Shown here: positions 54,503 to 64,000 of the stretch, in pieces
Layout of the letters: the number at the start of each line of letters is the position of its first letter
Position numbering within the stretch: position 1 is the stretch's first letter
Origin: Dendrolimus kikuchii
Taxonomy: Eukaryota > Arthropoda > Insecta > Lepidoptera > Lasiocampidae
Assembly: GCA_019925095.2 (NCBI GenBank)
Contig: CM034388.1
Coordinates: 2,405,501 to 2,469,500, forward strand
DNA length: 64,000 bases
Reading direction: 5' to 3'
The notes under the pieces: model-generated
The model's database searches: none
Told to the model about the DNA's origin: nothing
What the model saw: only the letters and a program-made list of their open reading frames with translations
Position numbers and translations under genes: made by a program

Positions 54503-56815
54503 TTATATTTAAATAACATCAAAGAAGGTTTCGCGGGTAAAATCACTTTACTTTCAAAGATTACCACATGAATTCATATCTTCGGTAGATCCACTGAAAT
54601 TTAGTAATCTCATAAATTATCAAAACTGTACAAATCTAAAAAAAATTTAACGGACTGAATTGCGTTTTTAGTCTGATGTACATTATGTATCGTTACGATG
54701 GATTTTCATGTGTCTTTTTAGAGTTTAGATTTTGAGTCACTTTTTTAGATGAAAGTTACTATTCTTTCATAAAAAAGTATTTTGCTTTTGTTGCAAAGTA
54801 GTCTTGCAAACACATACTTTGTAAATTCTAATAATAATATTATATACAAAAAGTTACACATTTACGCAACTACAGATTTTGATGAAACTTTACAGCAACA
54901 TAGCTTATATATTAGAATAACAGTGTATAATTTATAGATTTTATTTAAATTAGCCAAAATAAAATGATGTGTCAACCTCTAATAAGCGAAGTCGCGGGCA
55001 CTTAACGATTAATAAGATATCGTTATTTTTACAATCTGTGTATAGTTTCTGTGGACACCACAGAATCTGAGAGGAGAAGGGAAAATCTTATTTTTCTAAA
55101 CACATGTGCAGCAGATTCGTGAGAAATTCGCTAAACTGATCTCTTGCCATAACTCTTGGATAGCTATTCTGCGATCTAGGCAGCTAACATTTCCGCTCCA
55201 CATTAGTTGAACTCACTTGCCCGATACGCTTCGTCTCCCCAAATTTCTTGTGATTTGTGGAATTCAGACCTTAATGAGTGCTTTAGTTCGGTAACTTTTA
55301 GTACTTAAAACATTCCAATATATTATATTTACAGGTACAATAGGAAGGGTTTTTATATTGGTTACGTCAAACTATGACCTATCTTCGTTAGCAAATGACG
55401 GTTATTCATACAAAATCAGTAACTACGCAGGTTTTTATATTGATTTTGGGCAGATTTACAATTGAAATTACTTTTTAACTGACTTTCGTTTTGGCATTTC
55501 GGTTTGACGTGTTCAAGTGTCAATTGGCAAATATATTTAGTTACTTTTACAACTACGTCCATTTAGTGACGTATTAATACTTTTATAATAGAGGGCAATA
55601 AACTCGAGCATTATGATATCCTGCATAATAGTAAATTTTTCTCTCTTTGGAGGTAGGAACTAAATTAATATTCAGCTTATTTGTCCTCTATTATATAAAG
55701 AGACTATAACGAAAAATAAAAGTTAAGAACTCTTCCTATTATAAAAATAGTATAATTGTACTCAGGTATGACAAAAAGTTCTAACTGCATTAAATAAATT
55801 TCGAGACAACATATAAATATTTTCTTAAGTTTTTGCGACATGTATACATAATAAAACTACGTTTTAACGGTTTTAGCGCGGTAATTTATTTAATTTTGAT
55901 TTCGAAACGTCGGAATAACCAAAATCAAATAAATTACTGCTTTTAAAACCGTTAAAACGTTATTAAATAGCATATAAAGTTTAAGCCTTCATTACTCGTG
56001 GCCAACTGGCTAACTGAAAATATTATGTATGCCAGTTTTTATTTTGTTTCATGGATTTTATGAATGCTTAATATGTTTATGAGTATAATTAGGTATTTTT
56101 TATTAATCTACTTAGTGTTTTAGGTAAAATAAATTAATATAGACATTGAGCATGCACTAATTATATATGTGAGTTAGGCTGTTTTTGCTAAATAATAAAC
56201 TGTTTAGTTCGGTATAGACAATTCATTTTTTAACAATTGTGGCTTGGTTCATAGTGCTATAACCGTGTCCAATTTAAGTGCAAACATTCGTTTAAAGCAT
56301 TTTTAGTCGATTAATTGATTTGTATTATAACAAATTATTATTTTAATGTACTTTGCCTTAATCTTCTACTTTAGATAAAATAGTTCGTTTAATGCTCAGC
56401 TGTCCACATGTTGATAGTGTCAATTGTTTAAATTGGCCTCTGTATTCTAATATTGCAGAATAAAATAAACAAGTTAATATAATTATGTATATTTATTATG
56501 CAAAAATGTAGGGTTTGGCGTAAATTATTGTACGTGAAACATTAATTTTAGGTCATGTTTGCAATTCGTTTAACCAACTAAATATTTATTTGTACTGTTA
56601 TTAAAACACTCGATGAGCCGTTAATTTGTAAATTAAATAATTATGAGATTTTTATATTATGAATTTGAAATATTATAAATAGTATTTTCATATATTTAAT
56701 GTTAAGCGTGATTAATTAATGAAATATCAGTCAAAAATGTATTCGTATTAAAGTAATAAAAACATTTTTTAATGTAGGTTGGAATAAGTCCGAATCAGCT
56801 TAGCTATTACTCATG
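54503..56815 (+). other. Probable FAM21 3'UTR and flank, AT-rich
   Basis: No coding signal. AATAAA signals occur at 54958-54963, near 56461 and near 58008, the last followed by a T/GT-rich stretch. Which one is used cannot be decided. An inverted repeat related to the GAAACGTCGG family lies at 55820-55975. Confidence 0.4.
55820..55975. repeat. GAAACGTCGG inverted pair
   Basis: The left arm is the reverse of ACCGCGCTTAAAACCGTT to GCGAAAACTTAAG. The right arm is CGAAACGTCGGAATAACC to AACCGTTAAAACG. The two meet head to head near 55905. Confidence 0.5.
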
Positions 56816-56820
56816 AGTGA

Positions 56821-57266
56821 TGTCAACGTGTCAGCCCAGTATTAGGTAATGAACGCGTATCCAAAATGGCGGTGGTAGGATTGCTGGTATGGATAAGAAG
56901 GGAGACTAACCTGCGTGCCTCTGGGCTGCACTAACTATGCGTGCTGATCACCAAGTCGTGAGCCTTGCAACAGATCTTCTGGCTTGTCTTCTTCTTGCGG
57001 CCTTCGATTATTATTTGTACACACGCACGACTGCACTTATAGGCAAGTTGTGGCGGAAAAGATGTGCCGGGTTGTCGTACGAGGGTCGACAGCGGACTGA
57101 CTCGTAAAGACGAGCGGTATTAGTACAGCTGTAAGTACCACAAGTATAGTCGGTATGGAATGGAAAATGGCGGCTGGGAAAAGGTGATTGGATAACGCGG
57201 TTAGGAAAGCGGGTAGTTGTGGAAATAATTTCATAGGAGAGGATTTTAAATTAAGCGGCTCGAACA
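56821..57266 (+). mobile_element. Solo LTR, family L1, copy 2
   Basis: 446 bp, TGTCAACG to GAACA, flanked by AGTGA on both sides (56816-56820 and 57267-57271). It lies between FAM21 and RRP1. Open frames on its reverse strand are non-coding. Confidence 0.85.
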
Positions 57267-57271
57267 AGTGA

Positions 57272-59035
57272 CTTAATGAAGATTTTATAACTTGGTAAAC
57301 ATGAAACTGTTGCAGACAGAAAAATAAGAGCTAGTCCTAATAATTAATTATATGATATATTCAATCTTCACCACTCTTTAAAAAATCGAAATCGAAAGGA
57401 TCTACTTCAAAATAATTTGTTTTCTAGATTACTTTTTTACTTTTTACGTTAGTCTTTGAAACTTTATACTAATGGTTCTACTAATAGTTAATGCAATTTA
57501 CGTGAATTTGTAAGCTAATATCTTGGCAGTTGTTGAAAAAAAGTAAAAAAAAAATCAGGAGTATGATTTTAAAGATCTAACCACAAATCTGTCCCACTGC
57601 TCTGTCTACTACTGCTGTCTGCTACTGCCTCTGTAAATTTTACAAATTGTCCCCATTTTTTTTTGGTTAATCGTTATTTTATTAGACTATCGTGTTTTAT
57701 TTGTTGCAAAATGGTTAAGAAATTCTGAAAAGATGTTTGAATTGAAGACAAGCCTTATAAAACCTATTTACTTAAAAATCCTTTTATATCTAAATTTTAA
57801 TATGTAACTATTTTTGACTGATATTTACAATATCGAATTAAAATTAATAATTTTAAATAACTGTAAATAAAATGTGCATTGTTTATGTTTTAAGAAATAA
57901 TTATGTTTTAAAATTATTATTATAATGGGTATGTTATGGAATTGTTGAATTTGCTTTTGCTACGCTAAACAAGTGCCTCGAAGTTTGTATGTTATTCTTA
58001 AGTGCATATAATAAATGTTATGTTTCTTTTAAAATTTGTTTTATTTGCTGGTTTGAACAGTGATATACCGAGTGCTAGGTTCAACGTGACGTCATAAATA
58101 GGAGTTTCATCCTTAAACTTACGGTCTTATCTATATTGAGTTAGTTTGTAGGCTTCTTTAAGAACCTTAAAGAATATTACAAACTTACTCTAACTCAATA
58201 CGAATAAGACCGTTAGTCTTTATGATTTAAGGAGAAAACTACAAAGGAACTAAGGAATCCCAACCTGTATTCATTAAAACTGTTAAATAGTTATGTTGTG
58301 CCGTATCAGCGGTTTACGCCGACACGGAATCTACGGCCATTGCTGGTCCATGATAACTTGTCCTAAAAATATATTTGTATTTGATTGTTCACAATGTGCA
58401 ATGTTAATTTGCAGGTTCTGTACTCCGATGGCAGGAACGAATTTTGAGATTTTTTATGAAGTCCTATTTCCTGTCTGTGTCTGTCTGCATGTTAAACACC
58501 TTTTTTGGATACTTGGCACGTTTTATAACAATGACAAGTCTTTTTATTTAGGTTGCAGGCTATATACTGATGAAGTATAATCGCCAAAAACCTGAAAGCA
58601 CATTAATATAATAGGAGAGCAGAAACCAAACATTGATAGAACTGAACGTACATGTCCTGTAAAGTTTCTTCAACTTTTTTAATTAAAGTTGATAAATGAT
58701 GAGGTATGTGCTCCAAAAGTCATGAAAATGGTGGGTGTATACACATAATTTTTTTTACAAAATATACGACAATTATCGTTATTTTTGGGATATGTATTGA
58801 ATATTTTGGATAACAGATTTTTTTAGGGTTTTGTAACCAAATGGGAAACAGAGTTGGCAAAATCATTAACACAAGTATAAAAATTGAATTATAATCGACT
58901 AAAAAGTATATCGGTATGTACAACACTAAAATCAAGCTCCGTTTCTTGTTGTTTTTTCAGCATGCGTTTTTGACATTTGATCGATTCGATCTTGTTTTCG
59001 CGTGGATATTTCTTTAAGTGCAAAATACTATCAAA
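57272..59035. other. Intergenic DNA between FAM21 and RRP1
   Basis: AT-rich. A possible distal polyadenylation signal lies near 58008 and an inverted repeat at 58125-58230. The RRP1 promoter must lie in the right part, but no element could be placed. Confidence 0.4.
58125..58230. repeat. Imperfect ~50-bp inverted repeat
   Basis: Left arm CGGTCTTATCTATATTGAG to TAGGCTTCTTTAAG; right arm AATATTACAAACTTACTC to CGAATAAGACCGTTAG. A related half copy (GGTCTTATTCATATTGATTT) is at 18639-18690. Confidence 0.6.
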
Positions 59036-62000
59036 ATGAAAAATATAGAGAAAACAAAGGATAAAAAGCGTAAAATAAAAAAGAAAGACATTGATAAGAC
59101 CAAAAAATCACAAGTGTTGGTTGTGGCTCAAGAAATAAGATTAGCCAGGCTTCTATCTGGCAACGAGAAGAAAACACGAGATAAAGTGCTTATAAAATTA
59201 AAAAAATGGCTTAACAGCTGTTTTAATAAGGAGTATGGTATGTACCTAACTTATCTTACTTATTTTTTTTAAAAAAGCTAGTGATATTTGTTACGATAAT
59301 AGAATGGTAAGAACATGTATCAAATAACCTCAAAAATTCAAGTTGATCAGGATCTGTCGTAAGCTTAAGAATAGGAAAGGATAGTCGGCGTTAATTTTAA
59401 TAGCCAAACAATGAATTAGCTGGCTAAGTAGGCGTAGTTATTGAATTTATATGAAAAACAAGATATTATACAGCCATATGAATGTCTTAAAAATTTGGCG
59501 CCTTGTTTCTCACCTTATCCCAATTATTTTGGGATCATCACACTATTCCTTTTCCTTAATTTGTATTTATTTCTTAATAAAACTAGTGAGTTGTAACATT
59601 ATGAATATGTTACACAAATACACACGAAATACATTTAGCCCTGCAATAGTCAATTTGTAGCCTATACATATTACATAGTTGCATAAGAATTTTGATTTAT
59701 TTATAGAAAAAACCAACAGCGCATATTACAATAATACAAACAAACAAAAAAGCACTTAAAATTTAGGGCTAATAATAGGTTTTTCTATAAAGTTAAATTT
59801 TGAACAAACGAGTGAACTAAATTTGTGTAAAAATGCAATAAATATATACTAATCAGTGAAAAAAGTATATACTTACACACATACATTGATAGATATATGT
59901 AAAAATATACAATAACATTTAATAAATTTACATAGGTAACACCTCTGGTGTTTCAAAAGCCTATAGACAATGGTAGCCACTTTTCATCAGGTGGGCCGTA
60001 AGCTTGTTTGGTCTAATCTGTATCAATAAAAATCATTTTGTGACACAGCATAGACCTGGGGGTCCAGAACCTGTTAAGACGGAGAAATGGGCTTCAAATA
60101 GCTTGTGAGAGACCTTTGTCAAAGGACAAGCTGGTAAGGAGGTATAAATGGATACCAACTAATTAAATCAATGAAGTGAAAATTGAAACTTTTTTATTTT
60201 TTAAATCAATAAAAAAAGAAAATTGTGGACTACTGCACCTTGTCAAATATGTCTATGTGGCACTTATAATGAAAAGGTTGAGTATGGCTGATCTGGCCTA
60301 TTACCTAATTACTTGCAATTCATACATATATTTTAACATGGATGATACAAGGCAAATTGTATGACTAGTTTATCAATGCAATGGTTAAGCCATTACATCT
60401 ATAGTTAAGTTTGTTTTTAGTTAAAAATATCAATTAAATAGCCATTTTGTTTCTTGGTTATTAGATTTTAAGGAAGATGACTTCACCAGAGTGTGGAAAG
60501 GTTTGTTCTATGCAGTTTGGATGTCAGATAAACCACTTGTGCAGGTAATTATTGTTAATTTTTTTTGTAAATTGAACCATTCAGCCCATGCCATACTAGT
60601 GTTAGTAAGAAAATAGAATATCATAGTTCTATGTTTGTTCTCTTACTAACACCACACTACTCACTTTTGGGTGGCTATTTATTTAGGAATTTGGAACATA
60701 CACCTAGATGAGATTTTCCATTAGTACTTTAATATGGTTTTTCCTATGTTAACTGTCATAATTTTTTAACACCAGCTGCATATTATTAAAACCTCTGTGG
60801 TTGAAGGTAGCCACTTACTGTCAGGAGGCTCTTCAGCTTCTCTCCTATGATTCCAGTAGTAAAAAAGTGGATCTAAAATTTTTTATACATAATCAATTAC
60901 AGGAAGACCTTTGTGAGAGCATTGCAAGTATTCTGGACCAGTTCCCACCGGAGCAGATCAAATATTCTATGCTCATGACAAAGGCAGGATTCAAAGTACT
61001 CGCTACAGAGTGGTATGGGATCGATCATCACAGGATGGACAAGTTTCTGATGGTGAGTAATAGCATAGGTCTAATTCATACCTAATGTTTTTAATTTCAT
61101 CAAAATTTTTCTTGCTTCCTGCAATCAGTGGCAACTCTTTGCCGTTAGAGTTACAGCTAACAAGGCAAAATTTAAATCATGAAAAGGAATTGTTTAATGT
61201 ATAAAAAATATAAACAAGTCCAAGAACTATAAAGGGTTCCATAGACAAAAATCTATCTGTAATATAGAATTATCTATGCTACTGTTTTTGTCTAGCAGAC
61301 ACTTCTGACCATGTTTCTGAATTTCGTATGAAGCTCAAGTGGCTTCCCATTCATTTTCGCCGGAATACTCACATTATAAGTCTCCTTTATGATATACTAT
61401 TCAATCCTAATAGTCCTCCTTACCTTAAGGAACGTTTTGAATTCCTTCGCCTCTCCACTTCTCACAATTTGCGCACAGATACATACCATAGACTCCTGAC
61501 ACCTGCACACACTTCATCCTTTTATGATAACTCTTTCACAATGCAGGCTGGCAAACTCTGGAATGCGTTGCCTCTTACTGTCAGAGAGGCCAAAACATTA
61601 CCGACATTTCGGAACTCACTTAGAAAGTACTATCTATCTGTCTCTAAATAAATATGTCTAATATATTAAACATTTACTTACTTATCTACTGTAATATATA
61701 AAATGCTTGTCACATATAATGTTAACAAATATATTTATTTAAATTATTTTGTATATATGTATATATATTACTATTATATTTTTTATATATGTATTAAATT
61801 TATAAATTAGTGTAAGTATGTATATTTAAATTGTACAGTCCTATCTTTTTTCTGCTTCACCTACATCGCCAGATTAGTTAAATTTCTTTTAAGTTAGGTT
61901 GCCTGGAAAAGATCGCTTTTAGCTATAAGGCCGCCTGTTGTTTCGCCAAGAAGTATTGTAATTATACATTTTGTTTTTGTATTTGTTTATTTTGGTGAGC

Positions 62001-63408
62001 AATAATGTGTTATCTATCTATCTAAACTTCTTTCTTTTTAATTATTTATATTGTCAACCTAAATAATATTTTGGGTAACATTCTAAATTCCTCACAAGAA
62101 ATTATAGGAGTGTAAACATACCATATAGTGTTAGTGTATGTGTATGGTGTATATATATATATAAGTATATTATTGTACATTATATTATATATATTTTCAT
62201 TAGTATAGTCTTAAGCTGCACATCAACAGTATCGTGCTTAAGATCCGTGTCCATCCAAAGGTTGCCTGAAAGAGATTGCTTTAAGCAATAAGGCCGCCCA
62301 TTGTACTACTACCTAATATTAAGATATTGCCCGACTGGATGGCTACCACCCCTGGTCTAAAGTATGTCGCCATAACAACCTTGAGTTGTGTTCCGGCATT
62401 AGTGACCAGGTTCCAGTTTCCCTTAAGAGAGCAGCAGCGCATTTGCAGGAACTTGGTGTTGCAAATGTCCATAGGCGATGGTAACCGCTTTCCATCAAGT
62501 GGGCCGTCTGCGTGTCTGCTGATCTCCTGCGATAAAAAAAACAATAAAGAGTATTGTTGTTGTTATTGTGTACATATGGAATTTCCCTTTGTTGTTTAAG
62601 TTGGTTCGCCGATATCTAAGAGGCAGTTTGCGGTGTCTATTGAGATGCAAATGGAGTTTGGACAGTTGTACTTTGTACACGAAAATGTTATCAGCCAAGG
62701 ATGGTATGTATTTTTTTTTATTAAATCTAATTAGTCCCTTAAGATTTGAGGGTGATTTTAGTTCAATATTCACACAAGAAAATACACAATAAACCATAAA
62801 AAACATTGGAGGTCATTTTTAAAATATCATTTATTTAATCTATACAGATAAATAAAATTCAAGTGTCTGTTTGTAATGTCAAAATAACAGCTTTTTACTA
62901 AATGCATATGAAAGTATATATGGTTTGTCTGTCTGGAAGTTCCGGCTAATCTGTCAAACAGCTGGACCAATTTTGACGGGACTTTCACTGGGAGATAGCT
63001 GATGTTATAAGGAGTAACTTAGACTTTTTTTAAGGTTCCACAAAAACAATCCAATTGCACGAAATCGCAGGCACGGCTAGTTTTAGCATATAATAATAAT
63101 CCCCCACTCTGTCAGGTGGGTCCCTATTCTGTTTGCTGTAACAGTCAGCAATAGAAGAAATGCAGAAGAAATAATAAGGAAGTAGAGATTATTTAATCTG
63201 ATGTATTTTGAAGCAAGTGAGGTGTGTAAGAATAAGCCTAAATGGCGCTCTGTTGTTCGTACCTACCCCGCAAGGGAACTGGCGTGAAGTTATGTATGTA
63301 TGTATTTTCTTATCAGGTTTGTTCGCTGTGAATACGCCGCATTACGCCAGAAATGCTACATCGATGTTGATGCACATTATAGATTGCTTCCTCGAAGAAT
63401 TAGCCAAG
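59036..63408 (+). CDS. RRP1: RRP1 / NNP-1 rRNA-processing protein, 5' part, runs off window
   Basis: Join: 59036-59237, 60465-60544, 60807-61052, 62601-62703, 63317-63408, continuing past the window end. This gives 241 residues so far, with phases consistent and GT/AG junctions. The ATG at 59036 follows a good AAA context and leads into a lysine-rich N-terminus. Then come VLVVAQEIRLARLLSGNEKK, VRDKVL-like and WLNSCFNKEY, and DFKEDDFTRVWKGLFYAVWM followed by SDKPLVQ. Exon 3 has TEWYGIDHHRMDKFLM and exon 5 has MHIIDCFLEELAK. These are the hallmark blocks of the Nop52/RRP1 family (WKGLFYCMWMSDKP-type and W-x-GID-R-DKF). The family acts in the nucleolus in 60S precursor rRNA processing. The C-terminal half is outside the window. 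Confidence 0.93.
59937..60030 (+). mobile_element. R1-like 3' fragment
   Basis: Diverged block with GGTAGCCACTTTTCATCAGG and TGGGCCGTAAGC ending in AATAAAAAT. It lies in RRP1 intron 1. Similar short remnants lie at 16640-16685 and 38028-38101. Confidence 0.45.
61310..62035 (+). mobile_element. CR1/Jockey-like LINE 3' end in RRP1 intron 3
   Basis: Open to a stop at 61651: KLKWLPIHFRRNTHIISLLY, GKLWNALPLTVREAKTLPTF and LRKYYLSVSK. The tail has GCCTGGAAAAGATCGC, GATCGCTTTTAGCTATAAGG and ends in TATC repeats near 62015. Only the last ~110 residues of the ORF remain. Confidence 0.75.
62325..62540 (+). mobile_element. R1 retroposon, 5'-truncated
   Basis: Starts at TTGCCCGACTGGATGG and ends CTGCGATAAAAAAAAC. 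It lies in RRP1 intron 3, 60 bp before exon 4. Confidence 0.75.
62839..63080 (+). mobile_element. Helitron-like element in RRP1 intron 4
   Basis: Starts TCTATACAGATAAATAAAAT and ends TCGCAGGCACGGCTAG before T. The interior has CTGGACCAATTTTGACGGG. Confidence 0.65.
63210..63299 (+). mobile_element. 90-bp RTE 3' insertion next to an RRP1 splice acceptor
   Basis: GAAGCAAGTGAGGTG to the ATGT tail. ATGTATTTT flanks both sides (63201-63209 and 63300-63308). RRP1 exon 5 begins at 63317. Confidence 0.8.
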
Positions 63409-63684
63409 GTAAGAATTTTTTTATGACTTTTTCATTTTTAAGAAAGCCATTTTTGGAAGAAATGTATAATTACTTTACTTAAAAGAAAAAAGAAACAAAG
63501 GTGTATTAGGTAATCCTAGATAAAAATAAAATTCTACCAAATGAGTTAGAACTATATAAAAAGAAATAGAGAAGTAGAAAAAATATTTTACAGTTGGTAC
63601 CTGTGTGATGAAAAAGGAAGAAGGGTAGACCAGAAAGAAGAAAATATTAAAGAAGCTTGGTGAGAGATTGGACGCATTGGTGTA

Positions 63685-63965
63685 TCGTAGGGCCATGTTC
63701 CACATGAGGCTTACAACGAACATGCGCACATCCATGATTTTTCCTATCCCACTTGCTTGTGGGCGTTACAATCGTAGACTCAAGTGGAACGGATTATTTG
63801 ATCCACCTTTTGACATGGGTAGTTGTGAGTGCTGCTTGATTGAGAATTATGATGCCGTTAGTGATGTTTAGGCCACTACGGTAACGACAGTGGTCGCTAT
63901 GTGGAACGTCTGAAGAAGCATTTTGGGCATTGTGAGTCGCAAGTGGAATGCATGTCAAGGAGGCA
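63685..63965. mobile_element. TIR element M1 copy in RRP1 intron 5
   Basis: Shares CCCACTTGCTTGTGGGCGTT, GCCGTTAGTGATGTTT and AAGCATTTTGGGCATTGTG with 48263-48621. The ends form imperfect inverted repeats (CATGTTCCACATGAGG against GACATGCATTCCACTTG). It carries no transposase. Confidence 0.6.
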
Positions 63966-64000
63966 ACCTGACTGTCAGTGTGTATAAAAAAAGAAATGTG

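Noticed and set aside
58293..58580. 95-codon frame upstream of RRP1 as a small gene
   Set aside because: No recognisable domain, no good start context, and it lies in AT-rich intergenic sequence.
60801..61085. RRP1 exon 3 as an independent 94-codon gene
   Set aside because: The part from 60807 to 61052 has acceptor and donor sites in phase with exons 2 and 4 and matches RRP1.

Overview
The window looks like nuclear DNA from a moth or butterfly (Lepidoptera). It is AT-rich, has small exons in long repeat-filled introns, and carries many interspersed repeats of the kind seen in lepidopteran genomes: tRNA-derived SINEs, RTE elements ending in ATGT repeats, and LINE tails with the GATCGCTTTTAGC-type block. 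The species cannot be named from the sequence alone. Only two host genes can be supported, both on the + strand. Everything else is repeats or unassigned AT-rich DNA.

Region 1 to about 29.9 kb: no host gene was found. It holds LINE 3' ends, RTE fragments (one with a twin-priming inversion), SINEs, a 650-bp foldback, one solo LTR with a 5-bp target duplication, microsatellites, a tandem duplication at 17.45-18.07 kb, and a PIF/Harbinger-like MITE sitting inside an RTE copy.

Region 29.9-54.5 kb: a complete FAM21/WASHC2 gene (WASH complex subunit 2) in 12 coding exons, all with GT/AG junctions and compatible phases. The predicted protein is 2,003 aa. Exon 11 alone is 4,708 bp. It encodes an acidic tail with roughly 25 LFDDDDDLF-type clusters, a capping-protein-interaction motif and two internal tandem expansions. 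The introns are crowded with insertions: Helitron-like elements, a nested hAT MITE, a Tc1/mariner-like MITE, retroposons in both orientations and a 19 x 19-bp minisatellite.

Region 54.5-59.0 kb: probable 3'UTR and intergenic DNA, with a second solo LTR of the same family.

Region 59.0 kb to the end: the first five coding exons of RRP1/NNP-1 (ribosomal RNA processing protein 1), which runs off the window. A 90-bp RTE fragment lies in the polypyrimidine region just upstream of its exon 5.

The two genes are unrelated in function: endosomal actin and retromer sorting versus nucleolar rRNA maturation. The most notable observations are the expanded FAM21 tail, the set of very short RTE insertions with intact target-site duplications, and several insertions whose empty site can be read from homologous copies inside the same window. 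All calls come from reading the sequence by eye. No database search was run.
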